From Lysinimonas soli (GTDB taxonomy: Bacteria; Actinomycetota; Actinomycetes; Actinomycetales; Microbacteriaceae), in contig NZ_JBHSMG010000001.1 in the NCBI RefSeq assembly GCF_042655435.1, positions 248,001 through 312,000 on the forward strand: 64,000 nt of DNA, in the 5' to 3' direction. The position numbers and the translations under genes are program-made. Below are positions 34,810 to 43,119 of the stretch, one piece after another. Every line of letters starts with the position of its first letter. The first letter of the stretch is position 1. The notes below the pieces were generated by a model, which did not search any database, was not told the DNA's origin, and was given only the letters and a program-made list of their open reading frames with translations.

Positions 34810-36213
34810 ATGGAGCGCACTGTCACCGTTGTCGGGCAGGTCCGCGACGCGCTGGGCGATCTCGGCTTTCCCCTCGGGTGGCTGTCCTTCCCCCCGGCGC
34901 ATGGGTCGCTCTCGTCGAACATCTCGAATACCGAGATTCGCGCGACACCACTGGTCATCGCGCGCTGCCACAGCGTCGACGACATCGTCCACGTCCTCAT
35001 GGCGGCCGGGCAACTGAGCCTCCCCGTTGCGGTGCGGGGCGGAGGCTATTCGCCCGCCGGTCTCGGGACGGTTGAGGGAGGGATCGTCGCCGACGTCTCG
35101 GCGCTCGATGAGATCGTCGTCGATCCCGCCACCCGCACGGTGCGCGTGGGAGCCGGTGTACTGAGCGGAGACCTCGAGCAGGCATTGGCGGCCCATGGCC
35201 TCGCGATGACGATTCCCGTGCCCAGCCGGGCGGGGGTCGTCGGTGCCGCCCTCTCCGGCGGCGTGGGCGTGCTGGTTCGCAAGCTCGGGTATGTATCTGA
35301 CGCGATCATCGGGGCGACCGTCGTGACCGGTCTGGCCGAGGTCGAAGTCGTGGACGAGCGGGACGTGAGCGGCCTGTTCTGGGGGATCAAAGGTGGAGGG
35401 GGCAATTTCGGCATCGTCGCCGAGCTGGAGTTTCGGTGCGTCGAACTGCCCGAGCTCGCGACCACACAACTCGTCTTCGGAGAAGAGTCGCTCGCTGCCG
35501 CGCTGGCCTTCTACCGCGACTGGACGGTCGGGCTGCCCGAGGACATCACCGCAGTTGCCATGTTGCGCGCCGTGCCCGCGATTCCCGGAGTCCCGGAGGA
35601 CCGCGTCGGCCGGCCAGGGCTGGTGCTGACGGTCATCCATGCGGACCCAGCGAGGGCAGCGGTCGATCTGACCGGCCTCGCCGACGCTCCGACCGCGATC
35701 TTCGCTCACTCATTCACCGGGTCGCCAGGCGAGCTGAGGGTCGCGATGGAGCGAGGGTTCCCCCACGACACCTTCGGCGCCGTGATTCGCTCCGGCTGGA
35801 CCGACACGATTGACGACGTCGGAATCGCCGACATCGTCGAGCTCGCGAGGGCTGTGCCGAGTCGGCATTCCCTCATCGAGGTCGTGCGGATGGGAGGAGC
35901 TGTCCGGACCATGGCAGACCCCGGGAGCGCTCCTGGCCGGGATGCTGAGTTCTTGCTGAACGCGATGGCGCTCTGGACCGAGCCCGACGATGCGAGCGCA
36001 AGCCGCGACTGGTCTGCCCGGAGTGCCGGCGTCGTCCACTCGGTCGCCGACAGCCCCGCTCTCGCTCCGGGCTTCGTCTCGCACGACGAGCTCGACCAGG
36101 CCGCGACGAGTTATGGAGCGCATTACGAGCGCCTTCGCGACCTCAAGACCAGCTTCGACCCGAGCAATCTCCTCCGCCGCAATCTCAACATCCAACCAAG
36201 GAGCACTCAATGA
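34810..36213 (+). CDS. FAD-linked oxidoreductase, berberine-bridge-enzyme type
   Basis: A 467-residue flavoprotein with an N-terminal FAD_binding_4 (PCMH) domain and a C-terminal BBE motif (FDPSNLLRRNLNIQP). In most relatives the FAD is bound to His in an R-G-G-G-H motif; here the sequence is RGGGYSPAG, with Tyr at residue 80. FAD is therefore probably not His-linked. AAGGAGG precedes ATG 34810, and the gene overlaps the flavin hydroxylase downstream by four bases. Relatives oxidise alcohols, sugars or alkaloids; substrate unknown. Confidence 0.85.
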   Translation: MERTVTVVGQVRDALGDLGFPLGWLSFPPAHGSLSSNISNTEIRATPLVIARCHSVDDIVHVLMAAGQLSLPVAVRGGGYSPAGLGTVEGGIVADVSALDEIVVDPATRTVRVGAGVLSGDLEQALAAHGLAMTIPVPSRAGVVGAALSGGVGVLVRKLGYVSDAIIGATVVTGLAEVEVVDERDVSGLFWGIKGGGGNFGIVAELEFRCVELPELATTQLVFGEESLAAALAFYRDWTVGLPEDITAVAMLRAVPAIPGVPEDRVGRPGLVLTVIHADPARAAVDLTGLADAPTAIFAHSFTGSPGELRVAMERGFPHDTFGAVIRSGWTDTIDDVGIADIVELARAVPSRHSLIEVVRMGGAVRTMADPGSAPGRDAEFLLNAMALWTEPDDASASRDWSARSAGVVHSVADSPALAPGFVSHDELDQAATSYGAHYERLRDLKTSFDPSNLLRRNLNIQPRSTQ

Positions 36214-37925
36214 CGAGCACCAGCCCGACCACATCCTTCGACGTCGCCATCGTCGGAGCCGGCCCTGTCGGCGTCTCCGCAGCGATCGACCTCGCACGCC
36301 GCGGACGCCGGGTCATCGTCCTGGAGCGCCGAGCCGCGCCGTCCGACCAGCCCCGCGCCCACGTGGTCAACGCCCGCACCATGGAGATCTTCCGAGGTTG
36401 GGGCGTCGCCGACGCCATCAAACGCGAGGGTCTGCATCCGGAGCTGGCGCGGGGTTTCTCCTGGCTGACCTCGATGTCCTCCGACGCGCTCGCGACCCTC
36501 GACTATGTCGACGAGGCGACCGCGGAGCGGCACTCGCCGGAGCGGCTCTGCTCCTGCCCCCAGGATCTGATCGAATCCGTCCTGCTTCAGCGCCTCGCCG
36601 AGGAGCCCACGGCGACGGTTCGCTTCGACCATGAGGTCACCGCGATCGAGCAGCGGGCCGGCGGGGTCGATCTCACGGTGCGCGCTGCCGACGACGAGGA
36701 GGTCGTCACCGCGCGCTTCGTCCTCGGGGCGGACGGGGCCAACAGCACGGTCCGCACCCTGATCGGTGCGGGGCTCTCGCGCTCCGATGCCCTGGGCCGC
36801 CGTGCCAACATCTACTTCCACGCTGATCTCAGCGAGGCTGCCCGGGATCGGCCGAACATCCTGTGGTTCATCCTCTCCCTCGAGACCTCCGGCATCTTCA
36901 TCGCCCTCAACGGGCGCGATCGCTGGGTGTACAGCGTCGAGATCGACGCCGACACCGATGTCGCCGCGGAGTTCACCGAGGAGTACTGCCTCGAGCTGAT
37001 CCGCACGGCGACGGGCGTTCCTGACCTCGTTCCGGAGATCCAGAGCGTGCTGCCCTGGCGGGTGGACATGGCGATCGCCGATCACTGGCGGGTCGGATCG
37101 GTGTTCCTCATCGGCGACGCCGCGCACCAGTTCCCGCCGATGGGCGGTTTCGGGATGAACAGCGGCATCCAGGATGCGCACAACATCGCCTGGAAGCTCG
37201 ACGCCGTGCTGGCCGGAACCGCCGACGAGTCACTGCTCGACAGCTACGAGGATGAGCGGCGCGACGTGGCCGTGTACAACGCGAATCGTTCGATGGAGAA
37301 CGCCAAGAATCAGCAGGAGGCGGCGGCATTCATGTCGAATCCCGAGGTGCTGCGCCTCCTCGCTGCGGCGGAGGGGGACGAGATGCGCGCCATCTTCGCC
37401 CAGGGTGTCGAGCAGCAGCGCGCCGAGTTCCACTCACAGGGTCAGCAGTTCGGGTTCGTCTACTCCGGTTCTGCCATCGTCGACGACGGAACGCCGATCG
37501 ACGAGTCGACCGTCACCGAGTACGTGGTGTCGACCCATCCGGGCGCCCGCGCCCCGCATGCGCGTCTGGCGGCGCACGACGGCAGGGGCGTGTCGACGAT
37601 CGACCTTTTCGACGGGGGATGGACGCTGCTCTCGAACGGGTCGGCGCAGTTCTGGGCCGAGGCGGCCGCCGAGGCGAGCTCCAACACCGGCGTGCTGGTC
37701 ACGCCGGCGGCCGTGCTCCCCGTCGCGCAGGGAGCGAACGAGTACGTCGACGAGCGCGGCGACTTCGCGGAGCGCTACGCGCTCGCGCCGGGCGCCGCCG
37801 TTCTCATTCGCCCAGACGGTCACGTCGCAGCTCGTTGGCAGAGTACCCCCGTTGACGCGGGGCATGCCCTCGGTTCGGCCCTCGCTCTTGCCGGACTTCG
37901 CGGGGCAGCGGTCCCCGCGGAGTGA
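36210..37925 (+). CDS. FAD-dependent aromatic hydroxylase (PheA/TfdB family)
   Basis: A 571-residue flavin monooxygenase. GAGPVGVSAAIDLARRGRRVIVLERR forms the N-terminal FAD site (about 14-39), VLGADGANSTVR the DG motif near 172, and GDAAHQFPPMGGFGMNSG the second FAD motif near 306. The C-terminal thioredoxin-like domain of phenol hydroxylases is present. It overlaps the berberine-bridge-type gene by four bases and is followed by a TetR gene 25 bases later. It resembles the hydroxylase at 12892-14496 in layout. Confidence 0.87.
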   Translation: MTSTSPTTSFDVAIVGAGPVGVSAAIDLARRGRRVIVLERRAAPSDQPRAHVVNARTMEIFRGWGVADAIKREGLHPELARGFSWLTSMSSDALATLDYVDEATAERHSPERLCSCPQDLIESVLLQRLAEEPTATVRFDHEVTAIEQRAGGVDLTVRAADDEEVVTARFVLGADGANSTVRTLIGAGLSRSDALGRRANIYFHADLSEAARDRPNILWFILSLETSGIFIALNGRDRWVYSVEIDADTDVAAEFTEEYCLELIRTATGVPDLVPEIQSVLPWRVDMAIADHWRVGSVFLIGDAAHQFPPMGGFGMNSGIQDAHNIAWKLDAVLAGTADESLLDSYEDERRDVAVYNANRSMENAKNQQEAAAFMSNPEVLRLLAAAEGDEMRAIFAQGVEQQRAEFHSQGQQFGFVYSGSAIVDDGTPIDESTVTEYVVSTHPGARAPHARLAAHDGRGVSTIDLFDGGWTLLSNGSAQFWAEAAAEASSNTGVLVTPAAVLPVAQGANEYVDERGDFAERYALAPGAAVLIRPDGHVAARWQSTPVDAGHALGSALALAGLRGAAVPAE

Positions 37926-37950
37926 GGAGGGGGCGGCCTACGATGGAGCC

Positions 37951-38562
37951 ATGGGCCGCCCTCCAACCGCGGGAGCCGTTGACCGGCGTGAGCGGCTTCT
38001 GATCGCGGGCATCGAGGCGTTCGGGGCGACGCCCTACGACGAGGTGCGGATCTCGACGATCGCGGCGCAGACCGGAGTGGCGGCGGGTCTCCCGTTCCAT
38101 TACTTCGGATCCAAGCGCGGATACTACCTGGAGGTGCTCAGGTACATCGGCGTGCAGCTGCGCGAGGTTCTGACGGTGCCGCCCGGCTTGGATCCGGGCG
38201 CGTCGGTCCGCGCGGTGCTGCTCGCGCATTTCGACTGGCTCGAGTCCCATCCGGTGGCTCTCCGCGAGCTGCTCCGCGGACCCATGGGCGCCGACCCGGA
38301 GGCCCGCGTCGTGTTCGAGGCGGACCGCTGGGACGGGATGTCGCAGCTCCTCACGGCGCTCGGGGTGGCTGCCCCGGACGCGCGGACGCGGATGATGGTC
38401 GAGGGCTGGATCACCATGAAGGATGACGTAATGATGCGATGGATCGATAATCCGAGCGTGCCCCGGGACGAAGTGATCGAGTTCCTCGTGCGCGTGCTGG
38501 GTGACATCTTCGACGGGCTGGGGGAGCACGGCGCCGGTTATCCGGACCTGAGTCATTCCTAG
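37951..38562 (+). CDS. TetR/AcrR family transcriptional regulator
   Basis: A 203-residue regulator with an N-terminal TetR HTH (about 10-58; VRISTIAAQTGVAAGLPFHYFGSKRGYYLEVL) and a helical effector domain. ATG 37951 follows GGAGGGGG at some distance. It closes the unit containing the berberine-bridge-type enzyme and flavin hydroxylase, and probably represses that unit. A promoter for the following FAH-family gene lies 50 bases downstream. Confidence 0.87.
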   Translation: MGRPPTAGAVDRRERLLIAGIEAFGATPYDEVRISTIAAQTGVAAGLPFHYFGSKRGYYLEVLRYIGVQLREVLTVPPGLDPGASVRAVLLAHFDWLESHPVALRELLRGPMGADPEARVVFEADRWDGMSQLLTALGVAAPDARTRMMVEGWITMKDDVMMRWIDNPSVPRDEVIEFLVRVLGDIFDGLGEHGAGYPDLSHS

Positions 38563-38599
38563 TCGACGGCTCGCGCGCGTCCCGATCGGGTGGTGGCGC

Positions 38600-38640
38600 A
38601 CAAGTCACTTGTTGACATTCTGGTGATGTGCCGGAATGAT
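38600..38640 (+). promoter_or_regulatory. Promoter with overlapping palindrome upstream of the second FAH operon
   Basis: TTGACA (38612-38617), a 17-bp spacer and AATGAT (38635-38640) form a good sigma-70-type promoter. A perfect 13-bp palindrome ACAAGTCACTTGT (38600-38612) touches the -35 box, a typical position for a regulator. The operon start GTG 38702 lies about 60 bases downstream. Confidence 0.6.
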
Positions 38641-38701
38641 CATCCCTACACGCGGTCTTCTGGCTCGCGGTGCACGGATGGTGTTGAACAAGGAGGTTCG
38701 C

Positions 38702-39544
38702 GTGCGGTTGGTGAAGTACGTCAAGGACGGCTCGGAACGGGTCGGCGACCTCAACCCCGACGGAACGGTGACTCCGCTTCCCTGGGCGAGCCTGGATGAG
38801 CTCTACGCCACCGGCGACGTGCTCAAGGCGGTGCGAGGCGTCGTGCGGACCGGTGAGGTTCCCGTCCAGCCGGATCGGATCCTCGCCCCTGTCACGAGTA
38901 CCAGCAAAGTCATCGGAACCGGCGGCAACTACGCGGACCACGCGGCCGAGGCGGCGTCACGGCTCCAGGTGCGCGAGCCGGTCTTCATGCCGTTCCTCAC
39001 CGCCTCGGTCATCGGGCAGGATGCCGCGATCCGCATCCCCACCGAGGACACCTTCACCGACTACGAGGTCGAACTCTCGGTCGTCATCGGCAAGGTCGCG
39101 CATCGACTCACCGAGGCGAATGCCATGGACTACGTCGCGGGGTACACCATCGTCAACGATGTGAGCGCGCGGGACGTCATGGAGCGCGAGTTGCTGCAGG
39201 TGATGCTGAGCAAGTCGCCGGACACCTTCGTCCCGGTCGGCCCGGCGATCGTCACCGTGGACGAGGTCCCCGATCCCTATTCGCTCGAGATCTCGACACG
39301 ACTCAACGGGGAGATTCGCCAGCACTCCAACACGGGCAACATGATGGTCCGGATTCCGCGCATCCTCGAGATGATCACGACCTACATCACGCTCAATCCC
39401 GGAGACATCGTGACCACAGGCACTCCGGGGGGAGTCGGGTTCTTCCGGGACCCGCAGGAGAGCATGCAACCCGGCGACACGATCGAGGCGGTCGTCGAAT
39501 CGATCGGGGTGCTCTCGAACCCGGTCGAAGCCGGGTGGACGTAG
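38702..39544 (+). CDS. Fumarylacetoacetate hydrolase family protein
   Basis: A 280-residue FAH-fold enzyme, related in family to the gene at 15332. Metal-ligand acids lie in DYEVELSVVIG near residue 120, with NDVSARD near 150 and the typical TTGTPGGVGFF near 240. GTG 38702 is chosen because AAGGAGG (38690-38696) lies five bases upstream; upstream in-frame starts at 38636 and 38678 lack this. It leads an apparent operon with an ABC importer and several oxidoreductases. Likely acts on a 2-oxo acid or ring-cleavage product. Confidence 0.85.
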   Translation: MRLVKYVKDGSERVGDLNPDGTVTPLPWASLDELYATGDVLKAVRGVVRTGEVPVQPDRILAPVTSTSKVIGTGGNYADHAAEAASRLQVREPVFMPFLTASVIGQDAAIRIPTEDTFTDYEVELSVVIGKVAHRLTEANAMDYVAGYTIVNDVSARDVMERELLQVMLSKSPDTFVPVGPAIVTVDEVPDPYSLEISTRLNGEIRQHSNTGNMMVRIPRILEMITTYITLNPGDIVTTGTPGGVGFFRDPQESMQPGDTIEAVVESIGVLSNPVEAGWT

Positions 39545-39611
39545 AGCGATCCCCGCACTCCCGGCGCAGCGGGCTCAATCAATCTGCGCGATGGTTCAAA
39601 GGAGAATCACA

Positions 39612-40607
39612 GTGAACACCAGTGTCCGTCGAATCTCGGCGCTCGCGATCGCGATGATCGCCGCCACCGCACTCGCAGCCTGCTCGACCCCTTCGACCCC
39701 GACGACGCCGACCGCGAGCAAGCCCGGCGCGGTCACCGACATCGCGGTCAGCTCCAGTCCGTCATCGGGGAATGCCTCGCTGTACCTTCCGATCCAGGAC
39801 GGCTCATACAAGGCGGCCGGGCTCAACGTCACGCCGCAGGTGCTGCAGAACGGTGCCCAAGCGGTCCCGCTGCTGCTGAACGGCCAACTGCAGTTCGCGG
39901 CATCCGACCCGCTGTCGGCGCTCGCCGCCATTTCACAAGGGACGCCGATCTCGATCGTCGCGGCCGGGGCTATCGTGCCCACGGATGCGTCGAAGGACCC
40001 GAACGGGGCAATCGTCGCCGCGGATTCCACCATCACCTCGCTCAAGGGCCTCAACGGCAAGACCGTGGCCGTGAACGGGCTCAACGGCTTCGCGGCTGTC
40101 AGCATGAAGGCCGCGATCGATGCGGCGGGCGGTGACTCCTCGTCGATCAAGTGGGTGGAGATCCCGATCCCGCAGATGCAGACCAGCGTGGCGAACCACA
40201 CCGTCGATGCGGCCGTGACCACGGAGCCGTTCATCACGGCGGCGGAGGCTGCCGGCTCCGGGGTGAAGCCGCTGCCCGGTGGCGGCATCGCGACCGCGAC
40301 GGGCGGGTTGCCGCAGCTTGTCTACCTCGCATCGGACGACTACATTGCCCAGCACAAGGACACGGTCTCGGCGTTCGTCTCCGCGGTGAATGCTGCCGCG
40401 AAGAAGCTCACCGGCGACCCCAGCCTCATCCGCACGGTCGCCAAGACCTCGACGACCGTGTCGGCCGACGTCCTCGACAAAATGACACTTCCTGCATTCG
40501 GGCCGCTGACGCTCAAGGCGATGACGAAGCTCCAGAGCCTCGCCGTGAAGTACCACGTGCTGAGCGGGCCGGTGGCCGACCTCCCCAAACACGTCTTCAC
40601 CAACTAG
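39612..40607 (+). CDS. NMT1/SsuA-type ABC transporter substrate-binding lipoprotein
   Basis: A 331-residue lipoprotein. The signal peptide ends in a lipobox ALAAC with Cys near residue 24, followed by a Ser/Thr/Pro linker. The mature domain is of the nitrate/sulfonate/taurine/thiamine-precursor binding type (VTDIAVSSSPSSGNASLYLPIQDGSYKAAGL; NGKTVAVNGLNGFAAVSMKAAID). GTG 39612 follows AAAGGAG. It forms an importer with two permeases and one ATPase downstream. The ligand is unknown; the neighbouring enzymes suggest an organic acid. Confidence 0.88.
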   Translation: MNTSVRRISALAIAMIAATALAACSTPSTPTTPTASKPGAVTDIAVSSSPSSGNASLYLPIQDGSYKAAGLNVTPQVLQNGAQAVPLLLNGQLQFAASDPLSALAAISQGTPISIVAAGAIVPTDASKDPNGAIVAADSTITSLKGLNGKTVAVNGLNGFAAVSMKAAIDAAGGDSSSIKWVEIPIPQMQTSVANHTVDAAVTTEPFITAAEAAGSGVKPLPGGGIATATGGLPQLVYLASDDYIAQHKDTVSAFVSAVNAAAKKLTGDPSLIRTVAKTSTTVSADVLDKMTLPAFGPLTLKAMTKLQSLAVKYHVLSGPVADLPKHVFTN

Positions 40608-40614
40608 CAGGGAC

Positions 40615-41499
40615 GTGAACACGATTCACAGGGATTCCGAGACACGGGGGTCGGCGATGGTCATGGACGTGACCGCCGCCGGCCTCCCGGCCGCAGCCCG
40701 CATCACGGCCCGTGGTGTGCGGCGGCGCCATTGGCGTCCGAGCCGGGGTGTGCTGCTGGCTCTCCGCCTCGGCTTCATCGTGCTGGTGCTCGCGCTGTGG
40801 GAGCTCGGGGTCGACCTGGGCATCATCCCGCGATCCGCGGTTGCCGCCCCCTCGCAGATCGCCCTTGCTCTCGGTGAGGTCGTGCCCACCACTGCATTCT
40901 GGACGGCGATCGGCCTGACCCTGTTGACCTGGGGGATTGGGCTCGGCATCTCGGTGGCGGTCGCCGTGCCGCTCGGCATCGTGTTCGGCATCGGGACCAC
41001 GGCGTATCTCATGTTCCGCAACACGATTGACTTCCTCCGGTCCATCCCGCCGGTGGCGCTGGTGCCGCTCGCACTGCTGCTCTATGGCGCGACCATCAAC
41101 ATGGCCGTGGCCCTGATCGTCTTCGGCTCGGTCTGGCCGCTGCTGCTGCAGACAATGTACGGCGTGCATCAGATCGATCCGGTCGCGCGCGATGTTGCGC
41201 GCTCCTACCGCCTCACCGCCCGGTCTACCTTCTTCTCGCTGATCCTGCCCAGCGCCGCGCCATTCATCGCGACCGGGTTCCGGATCTCCGCGACGATCAG
41301 CCTGCTGCTTGGGATCGGCGCGCAGGTGATCGGCGGAGCGCCCGGAATCGGCGTTCAACTCAACGTCGCCGAGGAGAGCAACCAGATCGCGACCGTGTAC
41401 GCCTACATCCTCGTGGCTGGCGCTCTCGGGATGCTGATCAACCTCGGCCTGCAGGCCCTCGAGAGGAAGGTGCTGAAATGGCATCCGTCCTACCGCTGA
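40615..41499 (+). CDS. SsuC/TauC-type ABC transporter permease
   Basis: A 294-residue permease with six predicted membrane segments and the BPD_transp_1 EAA-type loop (MYGVHQIDPVARDVARSYRLTARSTFFSLILPSAAPFI). GTG 40615 begins seven bases after the binding-protein stop. It overlaps the second permease by 22 bases. Two different permeases presumably form a heterodimeric channel, whereas many SsuC-type systems use a homodimer. Confidence 0.88.
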   Translation: MNTIHRDSETRGSAMVMDVTAAGLPAAARITARGVRRRHWRPSRGVLLALRLGFIVLVLALWELGVDLGIIPRSAVAAPSQIALALGEVVPTTAFWTAIGLTLLTWGIGLGISVAVAVPLGIVFGIGTTAYLMFRNTIDFLRSIPPVALVPLALLLYGATINMAVALIVFGSVWPLLLQTMYGVHQIDPVARDVARSYRLTARSTFFSLILPSAAPFIATGFRISATISLLLGIGAQVIGGAPGIGVQLNVAEESNQIATVYAYILVAGALGMLINLGLQALERKVLKWHPSYR

Positions 41500-42281
41500 G
41501 CGTCCAGAGCGATCCGGCCCCGTGGCGGCGTGCGCTGCTCGAAGCGATCGTGCCGTTGGTACTCATCGCGGCCTGGTGGTTCACGAGCGCGGGCAGCACA
41601 GCGCTGTACTTCCCGGCACTCTCGCGGATCCTCGATTCCTTCGTTCAGGACTGGTTCTCGGCCGCCTTCGTCACGGATGTCCTCCCGACCCTGGGCCGCC
41701 TCTTCATCGGCTTGTTGATCTCGGCCGTGCTCGGGATCGGGATCGGGGTCGTGCTCGGGCTGCTGCCCGTGCTCAGCGACATCGTCGCACCGGTCACCGA
41801 GTTCTTCCGAGCGATCCCCGGCGTCGCGCTGCTGCCCGCGGCCCTGCTGCTGTTCGGGATCGGGCCCGGCATGCCGATCGCCCTGATCGCCTACGGGACC
41901 GTGTGGCCGATCCTGTTGAACACGATCGACGGAGTGCGAGGCATCGAGCCCGGCGTCCGGGATGTCGCGGCGAGCTACCGGATCCGATTCCGCGAACGGC
42001 TGTTCATGATCATCCTGCCCGCCGCAAGTCCGCAGATCATGGCCGGACTACGGACCGCGCTGGCGATCGGCGTGACCGTCATCGTGTTCGCCGAGATGAT
42101 CGGCTCGACGAACGGCATCGGCTTCCAGATCCTGCAGGCGCAGCGGAGCTTCGCGGTGCCGCGAATGTGGGCGGGAATCGTGTTCCTCGGCATCCTGGGC
42201 TTCGTTCTGAATCTGCTGTTCTGGGCTCTCGAATCATCCGTCCTCCGCTGGCACCGCAACATGCGTGCTGTGAACCGTTAG
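41478..42281 (+). CDS. SsuC/TauC-type ABC transporter permease
   Basis: A 267-residue permease with six membrane segments and an EAA-type loop (DGVRGIEPGVRDVAASYRIRFRERLFMIILPAASPQIM). It starts inside the 3' end of the first permease and is followed after ten bases by the ATPase. It is similar to the first permease in organisation and probably arose by duplication. Together they form the membrane part of this importer. Confidence 0.88.
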   Translation: MASVLPLSVQSDPAPWRRALLEAIVPLVLIAAWWFTSAGSTALYFPALSRILDSFVQDWFSAAFVTDVLPTLGRLFIGLLISAVLGIGIGVVLGLLPVLSDIVAPVTEFFRAIPGVALLPAALLLFGIGPGMPIALIAYGTVWPILLNTIDGVRGIEPGVRDVAASYRIRFRERLFMIILPAASPQIMAGLRTALAIGVTVIVFAEMIGSTNGIGFQILQAQRSFAVPRMWAGIVFLGILGFVLNLLFWALESSVLRWHRNMRAVNR

Positions 42282-42291
42282 GGAGCCAAGA

Positions 42292-43119
42292 GTGAGTGCT
42301 ACCGAAACCCCGGCAGGCGTGAGCGCTGTCGCCGAGCAACCGACCATCTCGATCCGCGGCTTGTCGAAGAGCTACGACACCCCGAGCGGGCGCAAGCAGG
42401 TGCTCGAGGGGATCGACCTCGACGTCGCCCCCGGCTCCTTCGTGTGCATCGTCGGCCCCTCGGGCGCGGGGAAGACCACCTTGCTGCGCTGCATCTCCGG
42501 GTTGATGCAGCCGACCGAGGGCGCGGTGTACCTCGAAGGGGAGCTCGTCGATCGCCCCCCGGCGAAGCTGGCCGTCGTCTTCCAGGACTACAGCCGCTCG
42601 TTGATGCCTTGGCTGACCGTCATCTCGAACACGGCGCTGCCGCTGCGCTCGCAGGGAATGCCGAAAGCGGAGCGCCTCGAGCGCTCCCGCGCGGCGCTCG
42701 CAGCAGTCGGCTTGGCCGGTAACGAATCCCGCTACCCCTGGCAGCTCTCCGGCGGCATGCAGCAGCGCGTCGCGATCGCCCGTGCCCTCGCCTACCAGCC
42801 CGATGCGCTCGTCATGGACGAGCCGTTCGCCTCGGTCGACGCGCAGACGCGTGCGGAACTCGAGAGCCTCATGCTCGAGGTCCGCAAGGAGTTCAACATG
42901 ACCGTGCTGTTCGTGACCCACGACATCGACGAGGCGGTCTATCTCGGCGACGAGGTCGCGGTGCTCTCGGGCGCGCCGACGCGCGTGCGCAAACTCATCC
43001 GGGTCGATCTCGGCCGGGACCGCAGCCACCTGACGACGAAGTCGTTGCCGGCATTCGCGAAACTGCGCGCCGAAGTGCTCCAGCTGATCCAGGAGGCACG
43101 AAAGGAGCCGCAGGCATGA
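42292..43119 (+). CDS. SsuB/TauB-type ABC transporter ATP-binding protein
   Basis: A 275-residue ATPase with Walker A GPSGAGKTT near residues 55-63, signature LSGGMQQRVAIARAL near 149-163, Walker B ALVMDEPFASVD near 170-181 and the switch His in VTHDIDEAV near 207. Family assignment to nitrate/sulfonate-type ATPases rests on these motifs and the neighbouring subunits. Start GTG 42292. Its stop overlaps the ThDP enzyme start (ATGA). Confidence 0.9.
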   Translation: MSATETPAGVSAVAEQPTISIRGLSKSYDTPSGRKQVLEGIDLDVAPGSFVCIVGPSGAGKTTLLRCISGLMQPTEGAVYLEGELVDRPPAKLAVVFQDYSRSLMPWLTVISNTALPLRSQGMPKAERLERSRAALAAVGLAGNESRYPWQLSGGMQQRVAIARALAYQPDALVMDEPFASVDAQTRAELESLMLEVRKEFNMTVLFVTHDIDEAVYLGDEVAVLSGAPTRVRKLIRVDLGRDRSHLTTKSLPAFAKLRAEVLQLIQEARKEPQA

